Of a stretch of 29,528 nt of DNA, positions 1 to 7,602 are shown one piece after another (position 1 is the stretch's first letter; each line of letters begins with the position of its first letter). Where the stretch lies: positions 1-29,528 of IMG/VR virus record IMGVR_UViG_3300024273_000544. One strand, written 5' to 3'. Source of the stretch: a virus. The notes beneath the pieces are model-generated. The model ran no database searches. It saw only the letters and a list, made by a program, of their open reading frames with translations, and was not told where the DNA came from. Both the position numbers and the translations under genes were made by a program.

Positions 1-1126
1 CGCTTGTGTTTGCAAGTCTTGTTGAACTTGTGCTATCAAATGAAATCTTACCGTTATTAGTTACAATGTTTGATGCTTGAGTAGGTGTTATTCCAACCTT
101 CGCATTGTTTGTTGTAATGTCAGAAGATTGTTGTGCAGTAATTCCAACTTTGGCAGTATTAGCAGCAACCGCAGAAGTGAAATCTGTATTTGGAACGTTA
201 GATAATCCAACTTGTGCTTTAGTTACAGAATGTGGATTGTTTAAATTAGATACGTGAGAACCTTCCGCAACAGTTCCAGCAATAGTTCCGAAGTTTTTGT
301 TGAATGCAGTATTTTTAGTAAAAGAATTTTCTTTTAAATTTAAAGCAGTTTGTGTTGCATTAGAAATTGGTTTATTTAAATCGCTTGTGTTATCTACATT
401 AGAAAGTCCAACTTGAGTTTTTGTAACTGAATGTGGATTATTAAGGTTTGAAACGTGTGAAGTTATTTGACCTTGTAATTTTCCAAATGCAGTTAAAACA
501 GAATCACTTGCAGTTATTACCGCAGTTGAAACAGTTGATAGTCCACTTAAAATAGTAGATAAAACTCTTGAAGCAAGAAAATAAAGATTTGTATTACCTT
601 CTGGAACATCATTTGTTGAGGCAATTAAACCATTTGTTATTTGCAAATATGCTGAACCAGTCCATCTGTATTGCAAACTTTCTGGACTAATCGCAATGTA
701 AATTTTACCTATTTCACCACTAGTAGGAAAAGAAGCAAAATCGGCAAACTCTAAAACATCGTCAACAAAAGAAGGTAATTGATAAGTAGGTACTAAACCA
801 TCAACTAAATCTGCTTTTTCATTTAATGCAACTTGCACATCAGTAGAAATAGGTTTTTGATAATCACCAGTATTATCTACATTTCCTAATCCAATATCGT
901 TTTTATCTAATACAACATCACCTATTTGTGTGTTTACAGATGTTACTAAATTTGAATTTAAACCACCTTTATTTATATTTATTTCTACAACTGAAGGTGT
1001 AACATTTATTACAACATCATCCGCATTATCCGTTACTCCAATATCTATAATCTGGTCATTAGGTTGTGAACTAATTTCAATTAAATTTTCAATCTTAGTT
1101 ACACCAATTTCTATTTCGTTTGCCAT
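1..1126 (-). CDS. Tail fibre protein, C-terminus cut by the window edge
   Basis: 375 residues are readable from the ATG at 1126, and the frame is still open at base 1. The protein carries motifs typical of phage tail fibres: two units of HVSNLNNPHSVTK followed by QVGLSNV (about residues 224-250 and 291-313), IGLGNVDNTGDYQKPIS (78-94), an EGNTNLYF-ASRV segment (176-188), and near the cut end two AKVGIT repeats (325-348). GEIGKIYIA...YRWTGSAYLQI (137-163) is another motif I associate with fibres. Such repeats usually form trimeric shafts linking the baseplate to a receptor-binding tip, which would lie beyond the left edge. The start overlaps the stop of the BppU-like gene by one base (TAATG), suggesting translational coupling. 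The fibre call is firm; the receptor cannot be inferred. Confidence 0.85.
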   Translation of the reverse strand, partial: MANEIEIGVTKIENLIEISSQPNDQIIDIGVTDNADDVVINVTPSVVEININKGGLNSNLVTSVNTQIGDVVLDKNDIGLGNVDNTGDYQKPISTDVQVALNEKADLVDGLVPTYQLPSFVDDVLEFADFASFPTSGEIGKIYIAISPESLQYRWTGSAYLQITNGLIASTNDVPEGNTNLYFLASRVLSTILSGLSTVSTAVITASDSVLTAFGKLQGQITSHVSNLNNPHSVTKTQVGLSNVDNTSDLNKPISNATQTALNLKENSFTKNTAFNKNFGTIAGTVAEGSHVSNLNNPHSVTKAQVGLSNVPNTDFTSAVAANTAKVGITAQQSSDITTNNAKVGITPTQASNIVTNNGKISFDSTSSTRLANTS

Positions 1127-1458
1127 TATGTAGTAATTTCTTTAGTAATGTTAAAAGTTCCAGAAACGTATGTTTTGACTACTCCATTTGATAATGTTAA
1201 TTGAATGTCATAAGCATAGTTAAACACTTCAATGTCTATAATTTGTTCGTTTATTTTAAACAAGCCAGAAGTAGGTGAAGTTATTGTGATTCCAGCAGAA
1301 CCAACAGATGTTAATGAAAGTGAAGCAGTACTTAAATCACTACTTTTTTTCAATTGCATTTTAATTGTTGCACCAGTTAAATCTAAAGCTACATTGTTTA
1401 TCTTAATAGAGAATGCAACCTCATCAAATGTATCTCCTTTTATGTGTGAAAAATTCAT
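1126..1458 (-). CDS. Baseplate/fibre adaptor, BppU N-terminal-domain-like
   Basis: A 110-residue protein resembling the small beta-sandwich N-terminal domain of phage baseplate upper proteins. Features I recognise are the N-terminal KGDTF, the central ALDLTGATIKMQLKKS, the SAGITIT strand with a following small turn, and the C-terminal YDIQLTLSNG with YVSGTFNI. In this family the domain anchors receptor-binding proteins to the tail. Its position directly before the tail fibre, with the TAATG overlap, fits a role in fibre attachment. Length matches a single domain with no extension. Function is inferred from fold-like motifs and context. Confidence 0.6.
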   Translation of the reverse strand: MNFSHIKGDTFDEVAFSIKINNVALDLTGATIKMQLKKSSDLSTASLSLTSVGSAGITITSPTSGLFKINEQIIDIEVFNYAYDIQLTLSNGVVKTYVSGTFNITKEITT

Positions 1459-1461
1459 AAT

Positions 1462-1572
1462 TTACTTTTTTTGTTTTTTTACTTTAAAATCATTTTTTTC
1501 TAATTTCTTCAAGAACATTTGAAGTTTTTTTATGTTCTTTTCTTTTGGCTTGTAAGTTTCTATAATATCCAT
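1462..1572 (-). CDS. Small Lys-rich protein of unknown function
   Basis: A 36-codon reading frame (begins MDIIETYKPK, ends in a KVKKQKK tail) fills the gap between the connector-like gene and the BppU-like gene. Its ATG overlaps the upstream gene by 13 bases and its TAA lies 3 bases before the next ATG, the close packing typical of this phage. It is strongly basic and predicted helical. I do not recognise it. It could be a chance frame in A-rich sequence; packing is the main argument for it. Confidence 0.4.
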   Translation of the reverse strand: MDIIETYKPKEKNIKKLQMFLKKLEKNDFKVKKQKK

Positions 1573-2060
1573 CCGCTAAAATTTGCATCTTTATCTGGGT
1601 AAACATCCGAATTTGAATTAGTGTTATACTCTGGGAATAATACTTGATTAAAACTCATAAAATCAATAAATCTATTTGTGTAAGATTGTGCAGTATCTCT
1701 TGCATTAGCAACTAAAGAATCTATTTCAATTTTATCTACTGTTGTACTGTTTTCAGAGTTGTGTTTAAAAACTCCTTTTTCACTTATTTTAATAGATGCA
1801 TAAGGTAAAAACTCAACCATAGCATACCAAATTACCATAAACTTGATATAGTCTTTTAAAAGGTCTAAATATGGTTGTGTAAGTGTTCCAGCAACTATAC
1901 CATCATTAATTTTATTGTATAATTTCGTGCCTAAATAATTCTGAATGTGAATCTGTTGTGCTTGAAATATAAATTGAGTATAAGTGTCTGGGTCAACATT
2001 TCCATTTAACATAGTATATTTGACTATGTCGTTTGTGCTTATAAATAGTGCCTTTGCCAT
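1560..2060 (-). CDS. Head-tail connector-like protein (DUF6712-like)
   Basis: A 166-residue protein lying directly after the portal gene, with a 3-base gap. It is largely helical: HIQNYLGTKLYNKI near residues 38-51, then GTLTQPYLDLLKDYIKF, FLPYASIKISEKGVFKHNSE near 84-103 and a C-terminal helical part. The LGTKLY...FLPY...KGV...SENS order is one I associate with an uncharacterised Bacteroidota phage family (DUF6712). Position after the portal and before fibre genes suggests a neck or connector role, but that is inference from context only. Confidence 0.5.
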   Translation of the reverse strand: MAKALFISTNDIVKYTMLNGNVDPDTYTQFIFQAQQIHIQNYLGTKLYNKINDGIVAGTLTQPYLDLLKDYIKFMVIWYAMVEFLPYASIKISEKGVFKHNSENSTTVDKIEIDSLVANARDTAQSYTNRFIDFMSFNQVLFPEYNTNSNSDVYPDKDANFSGWIL

Positions 2061-2063
2061 TTG

Positions 2064-3839
2064 TTAAGATTTAGGTTTGTTTTTGTTGTCTGGATGAAAT
2101 CCTTTATTCGGCATATCATTAGGAATCATTGCAACCTCTTTTTTATTTCTTATTCTATAACCGTATTTTTCCGCTTTAGCAGTTGAAATAGTTTTTGCAT
2201 TTGGATTATTTACATCAACTTTAACACCCTCCATATTTACAAATGTTTTTCTAACAAATTTATGGTGGCATCTTGGTCCGCCTTTATAAAAGAAGACATT
2301 ATATTTTTGACCATTATGTCCAAAACCATCATTTACAATTTTAGAATTTACATTTTCTAAATCTTCTTTTCTGTACACTCTATTAGCTTTACTTGACCTC
2401 ATCATCTTAACGCAAAATTCTCTCTCTGGCGATTCATTACCAGTATAAGAATATCTAGTAATGAATTTAAAACCATCAATTTCTTTATCTTGTGTAGATT
2501 TAGCATTTGGCCTTGAACTAACTGATTTTGCAAATTCATAAACCTTTGAAAGTGTTGATTTTTTATTCAGAGTATTTATTTCGTTGTCTAATTCTTGTTC
2601 AGTATCATAATCAACTTCAGTTTCATCTACGCATACCCAATTATCAGAAAGAATTTCACCGTTTAAATCTATAAATTCATCTAGTTCAAGTGAACTTTCA
2701 GCACTCATTTTAACACCAGTTTCTTCTTCTTTTGTTTCAGCATTCATTCCTTCAGTATCTACAAATTCTAAAGGTTGTATAGTCCTAAAATATAGTTTTA
2801 ATGATATACCATTAACCGCTAATATCTCATCAATAGCATCAACCAATTCAAGTTGATATGGTTTGATTGTGATGTTGTCCATTAATAGCGTAGCAGTCTT
2901 TATTTCGTCTGCATTGTTTCCTAAACCGCCCCCTTCATTTCTTATTCCTAATAACATTGGTGAAGTTACTCTATGTCCTACAATCAATTTATCAAAACAT
3001 TCTTTACTTAAATACTCATAATGTGCTGGTGCATCATTTAAAGGTAAATCTTCAACAGTAGTTTTACTTTCGGCATTTGAATTAAAAGCAATAATAACTT
3101 TTTCACCTCTTGAACCAGTTAATTTTCCTAACACATCACGTTTCATCTTATCCCTCATTTCTTCTGAAGGAATACCATTATTGAAATTTATTACTTTCGT
3201 ACCACTAAAACCATTTTGACAATCATTGATTTGATAATCTGCAATTGTTTCTTCAAGTAATGCGTAAGGAAGTGAACCACTATAATCAATCGGACTATAA
3301 TAATCAAAACCCGAAATATAAGGTTTAATAACATAAATTTCTACTTCATTTCCGTTTCCAAATCCAAATGCTGGAATCTTTTTTATTACTTCAGAAGGTT
3401 TCTTTTCTGCCCAATTTGGGTAATAATACCAATTTTCAATTTGTCCTTTATCATTACATTTTTCTGCTCTTAAAGTATGCATAGGAAAATGAAGAATCTG
3501 TTTTACAACTCCCTTTTCTTTTACAACTTGCATAGATGCCATCCCCAATAGTTTCCTTTCAAGAACTACTTTCTTTATATCAGAATCTTTAATGATAGAT
3601 TTAAACTGTGCATATTCGTTTGGCTTTTTATTAGAATCTAAAGCATCTAAACCTTTACCGTAAATCATATTTGATATACCAGTAATTATAGCACCATTAG
3701 TTGACGAATATAGAAATCTATCTATTAGATATTGAAAGTAATTATTCTCTTCACCGTATTCAATGTAATTATTTTTCTTATTTTCTTGTATTTGAGGACT
3801 CGTGTAAGCACTTAAATTTACAATTGATATATTACTCAT
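2064..3839 (-). CDS. Portal protein with MuF-like C-terminal region
   Basis: A 591-residue protein. The first 400 or so residues follow the portal pattern: an N-terminal helical region with YFQYLIDRFLYSS and GISNMIYGKG, a middle clip/stem region with GFSGTKVINFNNG, and the helix segment FDKLIVGHRVTSPMLLGI followed by GGGLGNNADEI (about 283-315). The last 150 residues look like a separate domain, with EREFCVKMM, VYRKEDLENVN and KGGPRCHHKFVRKTF. That resembles the C-terminal domain of Mu gpF-like minor head proteins. So one chain may combine the DNA-entry dodecamer with a minor-head module. It overlaps the previous gene by 8 bases. The portal call is good; the C-terminal assignment is weaker. 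Confidence 0.8.
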   Translation of the reverse strand: MSNISIVNLSAYTSPQIQENKKNNYIEYGEENNYFQYLIDRFLYSSTNGAIITGISNMIYGKGLDALDSNKKPNEYAQFKSIIKDSDIKKVVLERKLLGMASMQVVKEKGVVKQILHFPMHTLRAEKCNDKGQIENWYYYPNWAEKKPSEVIKKIPAFGFGNGNEVEIYVIKPYISGFDYYSPIDYSGSLPYALLEETIADYQINDCQNGFSGTKVINFNNGIPSEEMRDKMKRDVLGKLTGSRGEKVIIAFNSNAESKTTVEDLPLNDAPAHYEYLSKECFDKLIVGHRVTSPMLLGIRNEGGGLGNNADEIKTATLLMDNITIKPYQLELVDAIDEILAVNGISLKLYFRTIQPLEFVDTEGMNAETKEEETGVKMSAESSLELDEFIDLNGEILSDNWVCVDETEVDYDTEQELDNEINTLNKKSTLSKVYEFAKSVSSRPNAKSTQDKEIDGFKFITRYSYTGNESPEREFCVKMMRSSKANRVYRKEDLENVNSKIVNDGFGHNGQKYNVFFYKGGPRCHHKFVRKTFVNMEGVKVDVNNPNAKTISTAKAEKYGYRIRNKKEVAMIPNDMPNKGFHPDNKNKPKS

Positions 3840-4161
3840 AAATTTTATATTCGTTGTTAGTGTCGTTTGAAACGTATTGATTTTGGTTTACAGTATAATC
3901 TTCTATTACTTGATTTGTGCAAAATATTTTATCCTTATAAACTACATCAACACCATTTAAAATAGTTAAATTGTAGAATGTGAACTCTTTTAAAGCAAAA
4001 ATAGTTGTAGTTGTTAGATAGTATGAATCTAATGAAAATATAGCTTCTATTGTCCTTATTTCAGCAGTAGTTTCGTTTCTTAAAACAATAGTTGTAGCGT
4101 TCATTTCTCTAGGAATAAACGTTAGTGATTGTTCTGTTAACTGTTCTTTTAAAATTATCAT
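3832..4161 (-). CDS. Small virion-associated protein, family unknown
   Basis: 109 residues, predicted mostly beta. I recognise the arrangement VYKDKIFCTNQ (about 74-84) followed by a C-terminal YVSNDTNNEYKIYE as recurring in Bacteroidota phage structural clusters, but no function is known to me. It is the first gene after the second late promoter and terminator module, and it overlaps the portal start by 8 bases. A beta-rich small protein between tail tube and portal could be a neck, stopper or decoration component; this is inference from position. Confidence 0.5.
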   Translation of the reverse strand: MIILKEQLTEQSLTFIPREMNATTIVLRNETTAEIRTIEAIFSLDSYYLTTTTIFALKEFTFYNLTILNGVDVVYKDKIFCTNQVIEDYTVNQNQYVSNDTNNEYKIYE

Positions 4162-4166
4162 ATTAC

Positions 4167-4212
4167 TTTTTTATAATAATAACTAAAATAGCAAATTGTT
4201 TTAAACAAAAAA
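4167..4212 (-). promoter_or_regulatory. Late promoter-like element, copy 2
   Basis: On the minus strand the element reads TTTTTTGTTTAAAACAATTTG, then 16 bases, then TATAAAAAA. TTTG occupies 4195-4192 and TATAAAAAA occupies 4175-4167. The same sequence and exact spacing occur at 15489-15450. Both copies begin inside the T-run of an intrinsic terminator and both precede an operon of virion genes. The -7 part does not match the usual Bacteroidota TAnnTTTG, so it may be read by the phage sigma factor. Promoter activity is inferred. Confidence 0.6.
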
Positions 4213-4230
4213 GGATGACCGAAGCCATCC
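4207..4230 (-). terminator. Intrinsic terminator with UUCG loop after the tail tube gene
   Basis: On the minus strand GGATGGC, TTCG, GTCATCC forms a 7-bp stem with one G-T wobble and a UUCG tetraloop, followed by six T residues. It lies 24 bases beyond the tail tube stop and just before late promoter copy 2, so it separates the two late transcription units. Confidence 0.85.
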
Positions 4231-4254
4231 CTTTAAAAAAACAAATAAAACGTA

Positions 4255-4773
4255 TTAAAGACCGTTTACAATCACAAAACCAATTGTAGTTAAATCACCT
4301 ATAATAAAATTAGCAGCATCTACTTCCATTCCTTGCATCTCAATTTGATAACCAGAAGCATCACCCATAGCAGCACCAGTTGAAATAGTAGCAGAATTTA
4401 AATCAACTCCTTTGGTTAATCCAGCTAGAAATCTATTTCCGTTGTTATCTTCAACTATAACTTGTGGTCTGCCATAAGACAATAATTTTAGTTGTTTATT
4501 ATCAGCAGAAGATAATTTCTTTAAATTAAGACTAATTACTTGGTCCACAAAAGTTGTTCCGTTTTCTCTTGAACTTGTAACAGTTTGTGAGAAAGTAGAT
4601 GTACCTTTTAATTCATATTTGTAAGCATTTGGTGTACCTAACACCGCAGTAATTTCGTCTTCCACAATCGTATAACTAGAAGCATCGCCCCAATTAACAA
4701 AATAAACAGCAGCTAAACCCCCAACGGAATCTTTACATTGCTCTGTTCTTCCCAAACTTATATCACAAGCCAT
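4255..4773 (-). CDS. Major tail tube protein
   Basis: 172 residues, close to the usual size of siphovirus tail tube subunits. It begins MACDISLGRTEQCKDSVGGL and contains KYELKGTSTFSQTVTSSREN (about 52-71), LNLKKLS, GRPQVIVEDNNGNRFLAGL (about 101-119) and an SGYQIEMQGME segment near 140-150. This order is one I recognise in Bacteroidota siphophage tail tube proteins. It would polymerise as stacked hexamers around the tape measure. It lies between two terminators, downstream of the capsid gene, so its transcription depends on read-through of the first or on an unseen promoter. Confidence 0.8.
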   Translation of the reverse strand: MACDISLGRTEQCKDSVGGLAAVYFVNWGDASSYTIVEDEITAVLGTPNAYKYELKGTSTFSQTVTSSRENGTTFVDQVISLNLKKLSSADNKQLKLLSYGRPQVIVEDNNGNRFLAGLTKGVDLNSATISTGAAMGDASGYQIEMQGMEVDAANFIIGDLTTIGFVIVNGL

Positions 4774-4795
4774 AATTTTTTATTTAAAAGTTAAT

Positions 4796-4823
4796 AAAAA
4801 AGGGAAGGTGTTTTTACCTCCCC
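4796..4823 (-). terminator. Intrinsic terminator after the major capsid gene
   Basis: The minus strand carries GGGGAGGT, a 6-base loop (AAAAAC), ACCTTCCC, then six T residues: an 8-bp stem with one G-T wobble. It starts 24 bases after the capsid stop codon. Read-through would be needed to express the tail tube gene from the upstream promoter, so it may set the capsid to tube ratio. Confidence 0.85.
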
Positions 4824-4846
4824 TTTAGAATATAATTAGTTTATTA

Positions 4847-5779
4847 TTATACTGGTGAATAAAGTACAATGTCAGATGCAATTCCAAATTGAACCGCAGC
4901 AGTAAATCTCATTACTACTCTTACATTTTCTGAACCATCAATTTCAGCTAAATCAATTACTTTTACTTCGTTAGAATCAGAAACTAATCCAGTTCCAAAA
5001 TATAAGTTAGATTTTTCAGCTGCCATCATAAAGTTTGCAGCCATTCCGTTTGCAACAAAGATTTTAACACCATCAAAAGATAGACTTCCGTTATTCCACC
5101 ATTGTGTCCCCATATCATTTGTACCAGCAGCACCAAGTCCACTTGCACCAAATCCACCTAATGCTCTTACGTATGCTCTAGCTACGTTTTGTGAAACATA
5201 AAGATACAAATCTTCTTTTCCGTATAATTGTGCTGGAATAGCATCTACAACTTTTCCTAGTTCAGCAATAACATTTGAAGCAGTTATAGCAGTTCCAACT
5301 ACATCAATAACCGCAGCATCAGCACCAGCCAAAGTAACAAATCCATCAAATTCTCCAGCGTTAGCAGTTACACCTTTCCATATTGTGTTTTCTGTTTTTT
5401 CAGCAACTTTAGCAACAACGTGTGCTAGTAAGAAATCAGCAAAAGATTTTGGTAAAGAATCAAAAGCAGAATAACCCATTGAAACTGCATCCCAGTCAGA
5501 ACGGAAATCTTTTTTACAAAGTTGTAAATTTACTTGAAATTCTTCTGGTTGTAAAATTCTTTCTGTTAGTGTAACAGTAGAAGTTGCATCAAAATCACAA
5601 GTTGCATTAGCAACGATTGCATCAGTAGAAATCTTTTTGATTACTTCTTTAAATTTGATGTTTGGTTTAACTTCAATACCGCCATTTGCGATAGTAGAAC
5701 CAGATAATAATGCAGCAGAAATATATTTTCCAGCAAATTCTCCAGCATAAGTTGTTGTAATACTTGTAGTAGTAGCCAT
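4847..5779 (-). CDS. Major capsid protein, HK97-fold type
   Basis: 310 residues, typical for an HK97-fold subunit. The N-terminal part is Thr/Ala-rich; LQPEEFQVNLQLCKKDFRSDW (residues about 77-97, given here as the key block ending in FRSDW) resembles the E-loop/P-domain approach seen in Bacteroidota phage capsids. The following SLPKSFADFLLAHVVAKVAE (about 108-127) is the long spine-helix candidate, and the C-terminal part GVKIFVANGM...RVVMRFTAAVQFGIASD is A-domain-like. It is preceded by scaffold-like genes and followed by its own strong terminator, both expected for the most abundant virion protein. No delta domain is evident, so scaffolding is probably supplied by the neighbouring genes. 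Confidence 0.8.
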   Translation of the reverse strand: MATTTSITTTYAGEFAGKYISAALLSGSTIANGGIEVKPNIKFKEVIKKISTDAIVANATCDFDATSTVTLTERILQPEEFQVNLQLCKKDFRSDWDAVSMGYSAFDSLPKSFADFLLAHVVAKVAEKTENTIWKGVTANAGEFDGFVTLAGADAAVIDVVGTAITASNVIAELGKVVDAIPAQLYGKEDLYLYVSQNVARAYVRALGGFGASGLGAAGTNDMGTQWWNNGSLSFDGVKIFVANGMAANFMMAAEKSNLYFGTGLVSDSNEVKVIDLAEIDGSENVRVVMRFTAAVQFGIASDIVLYSPV

Positions 5780-5785
5780 ATTTAT

Positions 5786-6325
5786 TTAGTTAAAAAGTTT
5801 TGCCATAACAATATCTTTAGTTGTCATTTGGCGATTAGGTGAAATTTTGTTTAGTTTTACTTCTGATTTAGTTTCTGGCGAATGTGTTAATGGTTCAACA
5901 GATGTTAATTCTTCTTTAACAACTTCTTTTGCTAGTTTTAATTCTGCAATTTCAGTTCTTAATTTCTCGATTTCAGCAAAGAAACTTTCTTTAGAAACTG
6001 ATTCAATAATCTTTTTAGGTGTAGCTGCAACTTCCGCTTGTGCTTCAACTTCTACTTCTACTTCCGCTTCTGGAGTTTCAACTTCTTCTGCTGGCATTTC
6101 AACAGATGCAATAACACCTTCAACTTCAACTTTAAGAATATTACCATCTTCCATTTCATATTCTCCAACTGGAACGGCAATTCTATCTTCACCATTAACG
6201 ATGAATACACCATTTTCTGGTTCAAACATTTCTGCTTCAATCACGGTTACACCATCAACTAATTTCATTTGGGTAAGTTTTACCTCCATTCCCAAAAGAG
6301 TTTTAATCTCGTTTATTACATTCAT
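5786..6325 (-). CDS. Scaffold-like capsid assembly protein
   Basis: 179 residues immediately before the capsid gene, with a 6-base gap. The N-terminal half has a small beta domain with VNGEDRIAVPVGEYEMEDG (about 43-61) followed by VEGVIASVEM. The middle is extremely Glu/Val/Ala-rich (EVEVEVEAQAEV), and residues 108-140 read as a coiled coil (FFAEIEKLRTEIAELKLAK). The C-terminus is basic (KLNKISPNRQ). An acidic, coiled-coil protein next to the capsid gene is the usual picture of a phage scaffold. The protein may be cleaved by the nearby prohead protease. Family membership is not certain. Confidence 0.55.
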   Translation of the reverse strand: MNVINEIKTLLGMEVKLTQMKLVDGVTVIEAEMFEPENGVFIVNGEDRIAVPVGEYEMEDGNILKVEVEGVIASVEMPAEEVETPEAEVEVEVEAQAEVAATPKKIIESVSKESFFAEIEKLRTEIAELKLAKEVVKEELTSVEPLTHSPETKSEVKLNKISPNRQMTTKDIVMAKLFN

Positions 6326-6327
6326 AT

Positions 6328-6738
6328 TTATTTAAATTTAGGTATTGAATTATTTAAAAATTGCACTTGCTTTTCTAGTATTTTATAATTTGTGTCTATG
6401 CTTTTAGGGTAATCAATTCCTAAATCAGATGCTTGGTTTACAAATGCAGTATAATCTTTACTTGCTCTAGCTAAATATGCTTTTGTATCTTCCGCAAAAA
6501 ACTGCAATGATTGTATTTCTTTTTCAAGGTCAGAAGTTGCCTTCTCTAATTTATTAATTAAATCAGATTTTACTTTTGATTGAGCATCTGCAACTTCAAA
6601 TTGTTTTCTTGCTTTATCTCCAGTAGCTACTCCTTGATTAATGTTAGAAGTTAAATCTTGCAGAATTCCTAGTTCAACTTTTTCAATAGATAATTCCTCC
6701 TTAAATAGTTTATTAAAAACTAATTTTTGTACATTCAT
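6328..6738 (-). CDS. Coiled-coil protein of the capsid assembly cluster
   Basis: 136 residues, almost entirely predicted helix. Residues 40-80 (KARKQFEVADAQSKVKSDLI onward to EKEIQSLQF) have heptad-like hydrophobic spacing. No catalytic motif is visible. It lies 2 bases before the scaffold-like gene and may be an accessory scaffold, a head-interior protein or a chaperone. I do not recognise a named family; the call rests on coiled-coil character and position. Confidence 0.5.
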   Translation of the reverse strand: MNVQKLVFNKLFKEELSIEKVELGILQDLTSNINQGVATGDKARKQFEVADAQSKVKSDLINKLEKATSDLEKEIQSLQFFAEDTKAYLARASKDYTAFVNQASDLGIDYPKSIDTNYKILEKQVQFLNNSIPKFK

Positions 6739-6764
6739 TTGTATTTTTTTTATATTAATTATTA

Positions 6765-6783
6765 TTATAACTTTTTGTTATAA
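6765..6783. repeat. Perfect 7-bp inverted repeat upstream of the coiled-coil gene
   Basis: TTATAAC, five T residues, then GTTATAA on the plus strand. On the minus strand it is followed by an AT-rich leader with TAATATAAAAAAA, which loosely resembles the -7 part of the late promoter element. It could be an operator, an RNA hairpin or chance in AT-rich DNA. Confidence 0.4.
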
Positions 6784-6784
6784 A

Positions 6785-6970
6785 TTAGCTGCTTATTCTA
6801 ACAGTTGTTCTTGCAGTTCCAAGTACTATTGTTACAGATTCAGTCTGTTGTTTAAGTGAGCCAATACCTTGTTCTGAAACTTTACCTTCGCAACATCTTG
6901 AACTATATTTTCCATTCTTACATAAACAACCTCTTTTTCCACCTTTTGGTGAACTTGTTTTATTTCCCAT
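6785..6970 (-). CDS. Small Cys-rich protein, Bacteroidota phage type
   Basis: 61 residues with a compact Gly/Lys/Cys cluster: GKRGCLCKNGKYSSRCCEG (about 11-29). Four cysteines in this spacing could bind zinc or form disulfides. I have an impression of similar RGCLC...KCC proteins in structural clusters of related phages, but know of no function. The C-terminal VTIVLGTARTTVRISS is beta-like. Its ATG shares one base with the stop of the previous gene (TAATG), so it is probably translated with it. Confidence 0.55.
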   Translation of the reverse strand: MGNKTSSPKGGKRGCLCKNGKYSSRCCEGKVSEQGIGSLKQQTESVTIVLGTARTTVRISS

Positions 6971-7602
6971 TATATTGCATTGTTATTTGTTCTCTGTATT
7001 AAATATATTATGTCATAAATTTGAATAGATTTGTTTGATGTCAATTTCCATTGTGAACCATTATTGACAAAATCTAAATCTGAATAGTATTGAAATATTT
7101 TATGAAATTTAACCTCTATATTATTACCTTTTTGAATATAAAAAGTTTCTCCTAAACGTTCATATTGACTTGCCCCAGCATTTTGAAAATACATATCAAC
7201 CCAACAATCAGCAGAATTTACCGCTATTGCTTTAAAAACAATAGTCATTAAATAAACATCACCAACATTTTCTGCTCTGACACGCTGCGTAATTCCGTTA
7301 TAATAAGAAATGCTGGAGTTTAAATTTGCTTCAATTTTATTACCAGCGTTATTTGGTAAAACAACTTCTTCAAAAGCGTTTAGTGTATAGCGATTTAAAG
7401 TAGTATATTCTGTATCGTCATATCTTGCCCAGCCTAATCCCATTTTATTTGATTTAGGTGGAAATACCTTTACTTGTTCATCATTAAAACCCATAAACAA
7501 AGCAGCATCAGTAACCAACATTGCACCTTGTTCGATGTTGACAGAATCAACTTCTGATTGAACTGTTTTCTGAACGTGAACTTTATAACTTGTGTTTTTC
7601 AT
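6970..7602 (-). CDS. Beta-rich virion protein, probable capsid decoration or accessory structural protein
   Basis: 210 residues from the ATG at 7602; an upstream ATG at 7629 would add nine residues (MKRLKKFFQ) that lie deeper in the protease gene. The chain is predicted beta throughout: ITQRVRAENVGDVYL near 104-118, WVDMYFQNAG near 134-143, ERLGETFYIQKGNN, then KIFQYYSDLDFVNNGSQWKL and IYDIIYLIQRT at the end. This alternation resembles a jelly-roll or similar sandwich. Neighbours are the prohead protease and scaffold-like genes, so a virion surface role is likely. It overlaps the protease gene by 20 bases. No named family is recognised. Confidence 0.5.
   Translation of the reverse strand: MKNTSYKVHVQKTVQSEVDSVNIEQGAMLVTDAALFMGFNDEQVKVFPPKSNKMGLGWARYDDTEYTTLNRYTLNAFEEVVLPNNAGNKIEANLNSSISYYNGITQRVRAENVGDVYLMTIVFKAIAVNSADCWVDMYFQNAGASQYERLGETFYIQKGNNIEVKFHKIFQYYSDLDFVNNGSQWKLTSNKSIQIYDIIYLIQRTNNNAI

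Noticed and set aside
190-460. Repeated segments in the tail fibre gene as a mobile or CRISPR-like repeat
   Set aside because: The repeats are in frame and encode the fibre motif HVSNLNNPHSVTK, so they are protein repeats.
5847-6335. Long plus-strand frame (162 codons, Ser/Thr/Phe-rich) opposite the scaffold-like gene
   Set aside because: It is the antisense of an Ala/Glu/Val-rich coding region; composition is biased and no family is recognised. The minus-strand gene fits the operon. The other plus-strand frames across the window are rejected for the same reason.
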